From positions 1 to 29,836 of IMG/VR virus record IMGVR_UViG_3300020394_000320: a stretch of DNA of 29,836 nucleotides; one strand, written 5' to 3'. Made by a program: the position numbers and the translations under genes. This document shows, in pieces, positions 14,470 to 22,671 of this stretch. Source of the stretch: a virus. The notes below the pieces were generated by a model. It did not search any database, was not told the DNA's origin, and saw nothing but the letters and a program-made list of their open reading frames with translations. The first letter of the stretch is position 1; each line of letters starts with the position of its first letter.

Positions 14470-14726
14470 TATTTACTCTCTTCTACTTTTGCAATATACG
14501 CTTTTTTTACTGCATCAGTATGTAATTCTTTAGCAATTGCTTGAACGCTTGCATCTTCTTTAGCAAGATCATCTTCTGAAATATTAGGTGTTACAACATG
14601 ACGTTCAAAAGTTCGTGTTATTTCAACACCATCTCTCTTAATAACCGAAGCTACTCTTACGTTAATAGTTTTAAACTCACCATTTACAGTTATCTTATCT
14701 ACAATTTTTTCTTCTGTTAAGGCCAT
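14469..14726 (-). CDS. Small acidic protein between fibre genes (85 aa)
   Basis: Starts at ATG 14726, with AAGGAGAGAAC upstream, and its stop overlaps the next fibre start. It begins MALTEEKIVDKITVNGEFKT and contains NVRVASVIKRDGVEITRTFE followed by RHVVTP, a beta-sheet pattern I recall as a short companion of marine phage fibre genes. The C-terminal half is helical (VQAIAKELHTDAVKKAYIAK). Role unknown; a fibre assembly or attachment factor is a fair guess from position. Confidence 0.65.
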   Translation of the reverse strand: MALTEEKIVDKITVNGEFKTINVRVASVIKRDGVEITRTFERHVVTPNISEDDLAKEDASVQAIAKELHTDAVKKAYIAKVEESK

Positions 14727-14735
14727 GTTCTCTCC

Positions 14736-16511
14736 TTAAGGATTAATATCATCATCATCTGTCATATACACTATGTTACCCCAAATATCTGCTGATCCAC
14801 TAGTAAGCTGACTTACAGTAATAAAATCATCAGCAGTACCTGATATGCTTTCTATAATTCTAATAAAATCATTATTCTCATTTATACTTGGAAATAGTTG
14901 TGCATTAGATGCCCAAGAAACATTTTCTAGTCTAAGCCCCCCAAGATTCCATATTATACTTCCTCCTGAGAGATTAGCAGGGGTGTAAGGAACTCCATAA
15001 ATTCTCAAATCGCCGCTTCCAGTAAGTCCTGAAGTATTGATATTTGCACCACGAAAATCTAAAAAAATTCTATTCCCTATTCGCGTATAACGACCATTAG
15101 CATCATCAACACTAGCAGTATTACCTTGACTATCTTGAAAACTTGGTGTCCATGAACCTTCTTCGTACCAATAAAACGTATTTGCTAACGCTGTATCTGT
15201 TCCAAACAATATTCCTGTAGAAACTCTTAGCTCCCCTATAATATCTACATCTTTAACCGGATATCCTGCATCATTAGTACTATCCCCACTCAATAATACT
15301 TTGCTATCACTTCCTCGGACATAAAGAGCTCTATCCCCACTATCACCCTCAACACGAAAATCTATATCCGCTGAACCTTCATTAATTACAACTTCAGCTT
15401 GCCCGCTTTCTATATATGAGCTTCCATTAGCCGAGATGAACGATTTTGACGCCCCGTCCGTATGGACTTGTATATCTAATAGTCCATCTTCGCTATTTTG
15501 CGTTACTACCTGCATTCTAGTGAATATACGAGCGTACTCGTGTTTATTATTTCCGCTATTTAGACCTGAAAACTTAATAAGCCCTATAGCATCATTACTT
15601 GCTTCAGAACCTGATTCCCTCCAAAAATCCATTATTGGGCCAGAGGAAGAATCATTACCTTTATCTCTAAGCGTAAGAAGAGTGTGAGAGTCACTACCAT
15701 CAACATAATCAGGCTCAGAATATATAGTCACTGTCGAAGCTAAGTCAGTAGTGGAGTTTGCATTAATTATTAATCTATTTAAGGCAGCATCAACTTTAAA
15801 AAAATTATATCTACCATCAGATTCAATTATAAAATCCTGATCTAAACCAGCATTATTAAACCTAGTTTCTTGATAATTGAACCGCATATGCTCTCTTGAA
15901 GAACCGCCTGACATATTGAAAAATCGCGTTATTGCGTCTTCAGACCCATCAGAAGCATCATCTATTTGAACATCTATAGAACTATAATCTACATCTTGAT
16001 ATGCATCATTCTTACCTTTAAAGTTTATTTTTCCAATATAATCATCGTCAGCTGCACTAGCAGACGTTCTATGTAAATTAAAAATAGGACCTGCTGTATC
16101 ACCAGAATCGTCAGAATAAACATTTACATTTTCATCAATTATAATTCCCGAATAAACTTGAGTCCCATTTTGCGCTATGGTGCGAAGATGAAGTTCTCCT
16201 TTTAAAGACCCAGCAGTATTATCAAGTATATTTGCAAATACAGAATTATAAACGTTGCTATTAGAATTAGAATTTAGGCCGTAAAAATCAATCTGCCCAA
16301 GCTTAGTACTACTAACATCTCGCTTTAAATTAATAAAAGGATAATTAAACATACCAGTATACCCACCCGATATGTCACTTGATATATTAATAATATCTCC
16401 GTCTATAGTCGTATTTGAGGACGAGGTATTTACATAACGAGCATCAGATTGAGTTTTAGTAAAACCATCTACTTGTGCTACTACTGGTCTTGCTCCTAAA
16501 TACCCTGCCAT
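14736..16511 (-). CDS. Tail fibre / receptor-binding protein (591 aa)
   Basis: Starts at ATG 16511 (TAATG overlap). It opens MAGYLGARPVVAQVDGFTKT, the same MAGYxG anchor as the S74 fibre, followed by TQSDARYV, a fibre-type junction. The long middle is Ser/Asp/Asn-rich beta structure with repeated segments of the type 'DYIGKINFKGKND' and 'AIGLIKFSGLNSGN', roughly 170 residues apart. The C-terminal 150 residues (EEGSWTPSF, GRYTRIGNRIFLDF, YGVPYTP) form the compact head common to receptor-binding tips of many tail fibres. No S74 domain is present. The two fibres probably attach to the same site on the tail. Confidence 0.75.
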   Translation of the reverse strand: MAGYLGARPVVAQVDGFTKTQSDARYVNTSSSNTTIDGDIINISSDISGGYTGMFNYPFINLKRDVSSTKLGQIDFYGLNSNSNSNVYNSVFANILDNTAGSLKGELHLRTIAQNGTQVYSGIIIDENVNVYSDDSGDTAGPIFNLHRTSASAADDDYIGKINFKGKNDAYQDVDYSSIDVQIDDASDGSEDAITRFFNMSGGSSREHMRFNYQETRFNNAGLDQDFIIESDGRYNFFKVDAALNRLIINANSTTDLASTVTIYSEPDYVDGSDSHTLLTLRDKGNDSSSGPIMDFWRESGSEASNDAIGLIKFSGLNSGNNKHEYARIFTRMQVVTQNSEDGLLDIQVHTDGASKSFISANGSSYIESGQAEVVINEGSADIDFRVEGDSGDRALYVRGSDSKVLLSGDSTNDAGYPVKDVDIIGELRVSTGILFGTDTALANTFYWYEEGSWTPSFQDSQGNTASVDDANGRYTRIGNRIFLDFRGANINTSGLTGSGDLRIYGVPYTPANLSGGSIIWNLGGLRLENVSWASNAQLFPSINENNDFIRIIESISGTADDFITVSQLTSGSADIWGNIVYMTDDDDINP

Positions 16512-16822
16512 TATACATCTTGCTCCAATACTGATAACACAACATCAACTGAATCAGCTGTGTCCGATTGAACTGTTATTGCATCAGCAGCTTCTGCTAT
16601 TATTTTTCCATCTAGTACCGAAAACGCAGTGTTTGCAGGAATTGGAACCCCTTTAACCAAAAATATACTTCCCAATTTAATGTCAACAGCAATTTGAGAT
16701 GTTGTTACATTTGCTACATTACAACCTATAATAACCGCTGTCTTATTACTTCCTACCGTATAAACAGTAGCAGCACTGGTTCCAGCCCCATCAGTAGTAT
16801 AGTTTTTAAATACATTTGCCAT
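16511..16822 (-). CDS. Beta-sandwich virion protein (103 aa)
   Basis: Starts at ATG 16822 and overlaps the next gene by TAATG. MANVFKNYTTDGAGTSAATV, then VYTVGSNKTAVIIGCNVANV, then PIPANTAFSVLDGKIIAEAA, form alternating strands that match a small structural-protein family frequent beside fibres in marine phages, perhaps a collar or decoration component. No enzymatic motif. Confidence 0.7.
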   Translation of the reverse strand: MANVFKNYTTDGAGTSAATVYTVGSNKTAVIIGCNVANVTTSQIAVDIKLGSIFLVKGVPIPANTAFSVLDGKIIAEAADAITVQSDTADSVDVVLSVLEQDV

Positions 16823-16825
16823 AGA

Positions 16826-17353
16826 TCAGCCTAATGCTATTGACAAGGCAAGAGCAGTTCCAGCCTCGTCTACGTTTAAATTTGTTCGAGCGTTTGCTGC
16901 AGTCGATGCACCTGTGCCCCCATGCGCAACTGCTAAATCCGTAGTAATTGCTAAATCTCCACTAATACTCACGCCAGAAGATGTTGTTTCCAATCTTATA
17001 CCATTATTATATCTCAACTGAACCCCTTGATCTGCAAAACATATAATATAATATTTAGCAGCATTTCTCTTTGATATAGCTATATTTCCATCTGTTTGAA
17101 TCCAGAGATTATGGCCATTCATATCCCTTATAATACTATTTCCGGCTCCATCTGAGTTATGAAATATTTTAAAATCACTATTATCACCAAAGACAATTTC
17201 ATGATCAGTTGGAAATGTAAGATCCCCATCAATACTAACATCTACTGTTATAGCCGACTCTAGTTTATCAGTATTTAAATTTGTAAAGTTCGCATCAACT
17301 TCAGTATTCGTTAGGGGCGAACCTTTGCCTGATCTTGTAACGATTGTTGCCAT
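16826..17353 (-). CDS. Short tail fibre-like protein (175 aa)
   Basis: Starts at ATG 17353 (weak ribosome site TTAAGGGGTAAATC). The N-terminus MATIVTRSGKGSPLTNTEVD followed by ANFTNLNTDK is a fibre anchor common in marine phages. The middle FGDNSDFKIFHNSDGAGNSI and GIRLETTSSGVSISGDLAI match a beta-helical fibre module. The C-terminal VAHGGTGASTAANARTNL is another module found at the end of many fibres. It looks like a compact fibre or fibre adaptor. Confidence 0.75.
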   Translation of the reverse strand: MATIVTRSGKGSPLTNTEVDANFTNLNTDKLESAITVDVSIDGDLTFPTDHEIVFGDNSDFKIFHNSDGAGNSIIRDMNGHNLWIQTDGNIAISKRNAAKYYIICFADQGVQLRYNNGIRLETTSSGVSISGDLAITTDLAVAHGGTGASTAANARTNLNVDEAGTALALSIALG

Positions 17354-17371
17354 GATTTACCCCTTAATTAT

Positions 17372-17830
17372 TTAGCTTGCTGATAATGTTATTGTCCAAG
17401 TTATAGACATTGTATCGTCAGCAGCTTTATTAACAACACTAAATACAGTTCTGCAAAGCATGTCACCTCCAGAAGCCGCATTAAATATACCTGCTTCAGT
17501 CACTGCTCCAGTTGCATCACCTGCTTCAAAAGAAGAAACATATACAACTTTTTCGTTATTTGACCCTGAGATTGTTGTGCTATCAAGCGCCTCTCTTGAA
17601 CCTAGTAAAGTTACTAAATCAGTTTGAGAAGCAGCTGCAGCTGTTGTACCAGAACCAAGCCCCATATGCGACATAACACTTTTTGAGGCATCTTTCATAC
17701 GAGAAGCTATATATTCTAAACCTTTATTGACGACAAGGTTTTTTACTTCCCTTTCGTCTTTGATATTCCCGGCCTTGTCCTTTAGAACGATGTTAAGCTG
17801 ACCGGAGAGCTTTAAATTTTCATTAATCAT
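17372..17830 (-). CDS. Structural tail/fibre-associated protein (152 aa)
   Basis: Starts at ATG 17830 with TTTTAGGAGATCATT upstream. It begins MINENLKLSGQLNIVLKDKA with VKNLVVNKGLEYIASRM, then HMGLGSGTTAAAASQTDL and a beta-rich end with VTEAGIFNA. This arrangement (N-terminal strand pair, 'NLVVN.GL..IA.RM', 'MG.GSGTT..A..QT.L', 'TEAGIFNA') is common in marine phage virion proteins, function unassigned. It belongs to the run of fibre and collar genes. Confidence 0.75.
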   Translation of the reverse strand: MINENLKLSGQLNIVLKDKAGNIKDEREVKNLVVNKGLEYIASRMKDASKSVMSHMGLGSGTTAAAASQTDLVTLLGSREALDSTTISGSNNEKVVYVSSFEAGDATGAVTEAGIFNAASGGDMLCRTVFSVVNKAADDTMSITWTITLSAS

Positions 17831-17839
17831 AATGATCTC

Positions 17840-18796
17840 CTAAAAGGTTCGGGAAGCACCGACATAATCTCCCTCAAAATAAGTGAAGTCGCAATAACCC
17901 TGACTTCTTAAAGACCCCGCGTCGGTTATCGGGATCGTATTTGATGGTCGTTTTCCAAAACTTAAAACGTCTCCATCGGTTACTCCAGAACTATCAGAAA
18001 ATGTTCTGCTATACGCAGTTATTATAGCAATAACCTCTGCGACAGTCGCAACATTTGTAGTATTTTTTATAAACTGCATTTCTTGATCATCAAGTATTGA
18101 AGCTTCACCATCTACGTCGTCTGTTGCATCGACATTATTAGCAAGCGCTTTTGTAAGGGCTCTTGCAGTAATTACATCTGAAAAAGTAGGAGTCTCACTT
18201 AAACCTTTACCAAACAATGGTATCGGACTATCGGTGATTGACGGTGATTCACTAAAAGGTTTACCTATTCCAAGTGAAGCTGCATCTTCAGCAGCTAAAA
18301 TATTATCTGCAAGTTGTTGCGCAAAACTTTTAACTAATGGATCAGTTATACCAACATTATCTGCAGAAGTTTTATCAAAAGAAATAACGTCATCATCGGT
18401 TATAGCTGCTGCATCAGAAAGTGTTTTATTAAATTGTATGACTGCATTTTCTGCTATAGCAGCACTATCAGTAAGAACTTTAAAGAAACTAAATACAGCA
18501 CTATCAACACCGCCAACTGTATCGTCAAACTCTTTAAATATTACAAACTCACCTTCCTCCATTTGTAGTTTTATCTTAGCAAGCTGTGCAGTAATCATTT
18601 TAAGTTGCTGTGTAAAAACTGCAGCATTATCAACACCAATACTGTCTGTTTTTATCTTTAACTTAGCAAGTTGCTCAGCAATCATCTTAGTTTGTTGAGT
18701 AAAGACTACAGCATCATCAGTACTACTCATATTAGTTTTGAGTTGAGTAAAAGCTACCTTAAGTGCATTTATAAGTACTGCCGATTTTAGTTTCAT
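17840..18796 (-). CDS. Repetitive collar/fibre protein (318 aa)
   Basis: Starts at ATG 18796 overlapping the upstream stop (ATGA). The N-terminal 80 residues contain two copies of a helical unit (FTQQTKMIAEQLAKLKIKTD and FTQQLKMITAQLAKIKLQ). Residues about 90-295 are about eight imperfect repeats of 20-28 residues of the form 'L(T/S)Dxxx(I/V)(T/A)(D/E)xxxxxFxK'. The last 25 residues (GYCDFTYFEGDYVGASRTF) match the C-terminus of other repetitive marine phage proteins. Repeat proteins of this kind vary in length between related phages. A spacer or adhesive collar role is inferred. Confidence 0.65.
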   Translation of the reverse strand: MKLKSAVLINALKVAFTQLKTNMSSTDDAVVFTQQTKMIAEQLAKLKIKTDSIGVDNAAVFTQQLKMITAQLAKIKLQMEEGEFVIFKEFDDTVGGVDSAVFSFFKVLTDSAAIAENAVIQFNKTLSDAAAITDDDVISFDKTSADNVGITDPLVKSFAQQLADNILAAEDAASLGIGKPFSESPSITDSPIPLFGKGLSETPTFSDVITARALTKALANNVDATDDVDGEASILDDQEMQFIKNTTNVATVAEVIAIITAYSRTFSDSSGVTDGDVLSFGKRPSNTIPITDAGSLRSQGYCDFTYFEGDYVGASRTF

Positions 18797-19128
18797 GCAA
18801 AATCCTCTCGTATTCTAAATTTAAGGATTTCAAATATTGTTTCTCTTAGACCTGTAGACTTAACAATTTCTATTTCACCTTCATACGTACCGGGCTCTTG
18901 ATTAAGATCATTAGTCTGCCATTGAATAACTGCAACACCTGTATTAGCAGTAGCTGGATTTATATACGCCTGCCTAGAAAATAATACTGTAGATTCTCCA
19001 GCAGCTCTAAAATGAAGTGTTACTGTAGCTCCTGTTAAATTAGTAGCTGTGTTGGTATCTTCATCTGTAAAAGTTAATTTTATCTGCGGGCCTGTATCAC
19101 CTTGTACGTAGTTAAATGAAGTGCTCAT
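18793..19128 (-). CDS. BppU N-terminal-like Ig-fold tail protein (111 aa)
   Basis: Starts at ATG 19128 (TAATG overlap). The pattern YVQGDTGPQIKLTFTDEDTN, ATNLTGATVTLHFRAAG and a final strand set matches the Ig-like N-terminal domain of baseplate upper proteins (BppU_N class): 'GDT.p.l...l.d..g.pvdltGatv.f...'. Only this domain is present. It likely connects repetitive or fibre proteins to the tail. Confidence 0.7.
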   Translation of the reverse strand: MSTSFNYVQGDTGPQIKLTFTDEDTNTATNLTGATVTLHFRAAGESTVLFSRQAYINPATANTGVAVIQWQTNDLNQEPGTYEGEIEIVKSTGLRETIFEILKFRIREDFA

Positions 19129-19775
19129 TAGTATGCCACCCTTTTTGTTGCACTACCAGTAAAGTTTGGGCCTCTAACACGCGTTCCAACACGACGGTAG
19201 TCTCGTCGTTTTGCAGCGTCTGCGTCCTTCTTAAACTCTGTCTGATAGTAAATTGATAGCTCTGGGCTTGTCCACTCTTTGTTAGGTATGGAAGTCAACA
19301 TACCGATAGCCCCGTAAGCAATACAACGTCCATAAGTCTCAAAAATCCAATCTTCAATACCTGTTGCTGTAAGCTTAGTTTTTAAAACACCAGTACCTGT
19401 AAATTCATATTTTTTATCAGGAGTAGGATAAAATTTTATAGAAGTATCTTGATAGATTGCATAATACTTAGGACACCCTTGTTCATTGAATGCAGTAGTA
19501 GTTAAATGTCTATCTGTAATACGAGGAATGCATCTACCATCAAGCACAATTTCATATACATTTTCTAATACAGCTTCGCTAGAAGGTAGAAATATAGAGT
19601 AATCCGCAACATTTTTAACAGCAAAATCCTTTTCTATGTCAAAACGCCATATTTCGCTGCGTTGAAGAAACTTTGCTGCTGCTTCTTGCAGATGGGACTC
19701 CATGACAATTTCAGGACACCCCGGCACATAAGGTTGTATGTAAGGGTAGAGTTTATCCCATAAAACCGTTGCCAT
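19128..19775 (-). CDS. Tail tubular protein A-like / head-tail adaptor (215 aa)
   Basis: Starts at ATG 19775 (TAATG overlap). It begins MATVLWDKLYPYIQPYVPGC, then helical LQEAAAKFLQRSEIWRF, then paired strands (FYPTPDKKYEF, TGTGVLKTKL) and ends with a basic tail (RRDYRRVGTRVRGPNFTG). The order of a helical start, central beta part and C-terminal helix is that of gp11-like adaptor proteins that form the first ring of a podovirus tail. Homology is inferred from layout and position after the other adaptor gene. Confidence 0.65.
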   Translation of the reverse strand: MATVLWDKLYPYIQPYVPGCPEIVMESHLQEAAAKFLQRSEIWRFDIEKDFAVKNVADYSIFLPSSEAVLENVYEIVLDGRCIPRITDRHLTTTAFNEQGCPKYYAIYQDTSIKFYPTPDKKYEFTGTGVLKTKLTATGIEDWIFETYGRCIAYGAIGMLTSIPNKEWTSPELSIYYQTEFKKDADAAKRRDYRRVGTRVRGPNFTGSATKRVAY

Positions 19776-20473
19776 TATGCTACCGCCCTCCCTGTTGTTG
19801 GTGTAACAGCTGCGTCTGCCTGTGTTTTAACACCGATTGCAGCGTTAAATGCTTGATATGCAGCCACAGCGCGGGCTTCATTTGCTCCATATTCTGCGTC
19901 TTTTGAATAAGCACGATATAGTATCCAATCTGTAATTGGGCTTAAGTATATATCATCGAGTTTTATAACTTCAGCGCTGCCCGTAACTGGATCTAAATCA
20001 GACGCAGATAAAGTATGTGCCCCCGGAGCATCAGTATAAATAACTTCTAGCTCTGCGGTAGCAGTAGCCGGAGGATATACATAAAACTCTTTCGGTATTC
20101 TAGGATCATATGTGTAATGTTGTATGTTATCAGTTTGTGTTTCAGTATGCCAGCTGGGACGCTGATCATCTAAAACAGCTCGATCAACAACCCTAACCAC
20201 TTTTTTTAGCGATCCAGATTTAACATTGCGAGTTATGTCTAACAAACGTAGGGCTGAAGGAAATCCCCCACTTGAGGCAGTTAACTCTTGTTTTGTCCCA
20301 GCTGCACATGTGAATGTTGCACATTTTGCGTTCGCATCAGGTCTTAAAAGAACAATGCTCAAGTAAGATTCGTTTAACCACTTTTGAAGTTCTAAACGAG
20401 GCCAACGTGTTCCTGTGTCTTGTAAGATAGCTTCAACGCGTGAAATTATATCTATTACTTTGAATGTTGCCAT
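19775..20473 (-). CDS. Head-tail adaptor protein, DUF6682-like (232 aa)
   Basis: Starts at ATG 20473. VEAILQDTGTRWPRLELQKW followed by LNESYLSIVLLRPDANAKC matches the N-terminal helix pair of a phage adaptor family I recall as DUF6682 (substrate-less structural protein found directly after the coat gene). FYVYPPATATAELEVIYTDA forms the central strands, and SPITDWILYRAYSKDAEYGA the late helix, as in gp11/gp4-type adaptors. It is the first gene after the terminator hairpin downstream of the coat gene. Confidence 0.75.
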   Translation of the reverse strand: MATFKVIDIISRVEAILQDTGTRWPRLELQKWLNESYLSIVLLRPDANAKCATFTCAAGTKQELTASSGGFPSALRLLDITRNVKSGSLKKVVRVVDRAVLDDQRPSWHTETQTDNIQHYTYDPRIPKEFYVYPPATATAELEVIYTDAPGAHTLSASDLDPVTGSAEVIKLDDIYLSPITDWILYRAYSKDAEYGANEARAVAAYQAFNAAIGVKTQADAAVTPTTGRAVA

Positions 20474-20507
20474 TTTTCCAACCTATTACAAGTTTCCAAT
20501 AAAGGTA

Positions 20508-20525
20508 GGGGGCCGTCAGGCCCCC
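20508..20525 (-). terminator. Strong GC hairpin after the major coat protein gene
   Basis: A perfect 7-bp stem (GGGGGCC / GGCCCCC) with a 4-base loop lies 8 bases after the coat gene stop. On the minus strand it is followed by TACCTTTATTGG, a weak T-rich tail. Position and strength recall the terminator just after the coat gene of T7. It would lower, not abolish, transcription of tail genes relative to capsid. Confidence 0.7.
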
Positions 20526-20532
20526 CTTATTG

Positions 20533-21543
20533 TTAGGAAGGATCACCTACTAATGCAGTAACTAAAGCTTCATTTTTAAGAACTTTTCGGCCATATACCG
20601 CTAGTCCTCTAACTTTGTCACCAAAGTCAGTTTGATTACGAAGCTGTTCAGTTTTACTGATTTGTGAGGCAAATGAACAAGCAGCTTTAGTACCTGCTAC
20701 CATCATTCTTCTAGGTTTTGCACCTGAAGATGATCCACCAGATGATGTTGCTGCCAAACCATTAACAAGCTGTTTACCAGTAGTTCCCTTAGGAAGAAGG
20801 TTAGACACATAAACAGTGAACCTGTCTAGCATACCAACTTTACCTGTTCTGATGGTGCTAGCTGCATCACCAGTAAAGTAAGCTTGTGCAATATCAGTCT
20901 GCATAAGAAGATGACGATCTTGCGGTGTCATAATCAACCAACGTCCATCTTCTGGAACATTCTGCTCATCAAGCGCGGCAGACATTCTAAGAATAGTTTT
21001 TAGGACGTTTGCTGGAGTTGCCTGATCAATCGGCGCACTATCTGATCCTAAGTTATAGGCTCCAGATTTTGCACCTGCAGTAGTACCTTTATTGGCTGTT
21101 GCTGCGCCTTCGGTTACAAAGTACTGAAAAAATACTTCGTTCTCGATTGCAATTTTAAGTTGCTTTGCAGCATCCTCAGTAAACATGTTCATAAGATCCA
21201 TGTCGGCTTGATAAGCAAGCACATCATTTACCTGAACACTAAAGTATTTACCTTTATTGATTTGCATATCAACGGTAATAGGTACTGGGACCTCATCTTG
21301 TAAAGTTGTACCCGCACCTGCGTAATCATTGATAGTAATTGATGGAGCAGTACGAATTGTGATTGTGTCACCCTGATTTTGAATCTCGCCTTCCCAATCA
21401 GTGTTAGCGATTTCAGTCATCATGGTGTTCGCATAAAATTTTGCATTCAGCTTCTGCGACCAAAGCTGAGGAATAAATGTCGAGGAATACGACGGATTTG
21501 TGTCGAATGCGCCGGAGCCTACGACGGGGAATACAGCAGCCAT
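20533..21543 (-). CDS. Major coat protein (336 aa)
   Basis: Starts at ATG 21543 with the strongest ribosome site of the window (TAAAGGAGGCCCAAA), as expected for the most abundant virion protein. The sequence (FIPQLWSQKLNAKFYANTMM, TITIRTAPSITINDYAG, VNDVLAYQADMDLMNMFTED, GRWLIMTPQDRHLLMQTD) is that of the podovirus HK97-fold coat family. Its N-terminal arm and 'W(S/A)..l...Y....' start are typical, and the length is within the family range. It follows the scaffold gene, has a dyad and a direct repeat in its leader, and is followed by a terminator. Confidence 0.88.
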   Translation of the reverse strand: MAAVFPVVGSGAFDTNPSYSSTFIPQLWSQKLNAKFYANTMMTEIANTDWEGEIQNQGDTITIRTAPSITINDYAGAGTTLQDEVPVPITVDMQINKGKYFSVQVNDVLAYQADMDLMNMFTEDAAKQLKIAIENEVFFQYFVTEGAATANKGTTAGAKSGAYNLGSDSAPIDQATPANVLKTILRMSAALDEQNVPEDGRWLIMTPQDRHLLMQTDIAQAYFTGDAASTIRTGKVGMLDRFTVYVSNLLPKGTTGKQLVNGLAATSSGGSSSGAKPRRMMVAGTKAACSFASQISKTEQLRNQTDFGDKVRGLAVYGRKVLKNEALVTALVGDPS

Positions 21544-21560
21544 TTTGGGCCTCCTTTAAA

Positions 21561-21605
21561 AGTTAGTGTTAAGACGGCTGCTTTCCAGTTAACGTGTTAA
21601 GACGG
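21561..21605. repeat. Direct repeat containing the dyad motif in the coat gene leader
   Basis: On the minus strand CCGTCTTAACACGTTAACT (21605-21587) is repeated 9 bases later as CCGTCTTAACACTAACT (21577-21561), differing only by loss of two bases. The first copy contains the 12-bp dyad (21589-21600) and the scaffold gene stop codon. Both lie before the coat gene ribosome site. Could be tandem regulator sites or a duplication. Confidence 0.6.
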
Positions 21606-22589
21606 AATCTTAACTCGATTTTCCATATATGCAGCAGTCAGTTCCGCTTCAAGTTTTGCCGCTTCTTCATACTTTCCTCTTGTATTTAACGTCCGAACTT
21701 TTGACCAAGCACTATTCATATCTCTCGCAGAGTAGATTTTGCCAGTTGGAGTTACGGGCGATTTTACAGAGTTAGCACTCCGATTTGGCGCGACCTGCTT
21801 TTCAAGTTCTTGTTTAGCTACAGGTTTTTCAGGTTCATTTGATGCTTCAGGTAATGATGCTTTCCAGAGCTTTACGTAATCCGCTATAGCTTCTGCATCG
21901 CCTTTATCAAATGCTTCCTGAGCTTGAACTCTTCGCGGGGCACGTAACATAGGATCATGTTCATTTAACCACGCTATCCAACGTTCATCATTGTCGACCT
22001 CAGCAAAATCAGGAACTAAATTCATTAATCTCTGACTAAAGCCGACATCTCCAACTTGTTTATTAGTACCTGCAATTTGTTCTTGCAGTTCCTTAATAGT
22101 TTTATTTTGCTTCTCTAGTTTTTCCTCATAATCCTGAGCAACTTCTTGAGCAACTTTACGTTGGACGTTCAACAAATCTTCACCAAACTCTTCTCGATCT
22201 GCATCAGTCACTAAACTGACTTTCTCCTTCGGCTTTGTCGGTTCTTCTTTTTTTGCAGTCATTTCTTTTTGAAATGAGTTCAATTGTTCTGTTAGCTGCT
22301 TAACTTGTTGGTGCAGCCTAGGAACTTCAACATCGTACTTACCCTTAAGAGTGCTGTACTTCTGCTTAAAATCAACCTCTACGTCCGTCGGTGACGTGTC
22401 AGCTGGCTTTACTTCCTCAGGTTCAGCTTGTTTAACCTCTGTTTCTGTCTCAGATTTTGTCTCAGTATCCGGTTTGATCTCTTCTTCAGAAGTAGTTTCT
22501 TCTGTTTTAGAGTCAGATTGGGCTTGTAACGCTTTCTCGAGCTCTTCAACTTCGTCTAATTGTTTCTGTACCTGTTTTGGTAACGCCAT
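21597..22589 (-). CDS. Capsid scaffolding protein (330 aa)
   Basis: Starts at ATG 22589 with TTAAGGAGAAAAAT. It is very acidic at the N-terminus (Glu/Thr/Lys-rich, residues 1-70), has predicted coiled coils at about 72-185 (FKQKYSTLKGKYDVEVPRLH, EKQNKTIKELQEQIAG), and becomes more basic toward the C-terminus (MENRVKIPS at the end), where scaffolds bind coat protein. Lying between portal and coat genes is the canonical place. It is expected to direct procapsid assembly and then leave. No protease domain is visible. Confidence 0.8.
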   Translation of the reverse strand: MALPKQVQKQLDEVEELEKALQAQSDSKTEETTSEEEIKPDTETKSETETEVKQAEPEEVKPADTSPTDVEVDFKQKYSTLKGKYDVEVPRLHQQVKQLTEQLNSFQKEMTAKKEEPTKPKEKVSLVTDADREEFGEDLLNVQRKVAQEVAQDYEEKLEKQNKTIKELQEQIAGTNKQVGDVGFSQRLMNLVPDFAEVDNDERWIAWLNEHDPMLRAPRRVQAQEAFDKGDAEAIADYVKLWKASLPEASNEPEKPVAKQELEKQVAPNRSANSVKSPVTPTGKIYSARDMNSAWSKVRTLNTRGKYEEAAKLEAELTAAYMENRVKIPS

Positions 22590-22620
22590 ATTTTTCTCCT
22601 TAAAGCTCCAACTCTGTTTC

Positions 22621-22642
22621 GTAGCGCCCGAAGGTAAGCTAC
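22621..22642 (-). promoter_or_regulatory. Possible RNA hairpin with UUCG loop before the scaffold gene
   Basis: On the minus strand GTAGC and GCTAC can pair, enclosing CC-TTCG-GG, a stable tetraloop type, with small internal loops. It lies in the 82-base gap between the 77-residue gene and the scaffold start, which holds no gene I can support. A processing or attenuation site is possible; pairing is short. Confidence 0.3.
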
Positions 22643-22671
22643 TCCCGTCTTTGGTCTGCTTCGTCGTGCTC

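Noticed and set aside
18234-18698. Long plus-strand open frame of 154 codons opposite the repetitive collar gene
   Set aside because: It is the antisense of repeats encoded on the minus strand, has no ribosome site in an operon context, and the minus-strand frame is coupled to its neighbours on both sides.
12574-18796. Diversity-generating retroelement or CRISPR-like array suggested by repeats in fibre genes
   Set aside because: The repeats are protein-level beta-roll or collar repeats without constant DNA spacing. No reverse transcriptase, template/variable repeat pair, or cas gene is visible in the window.
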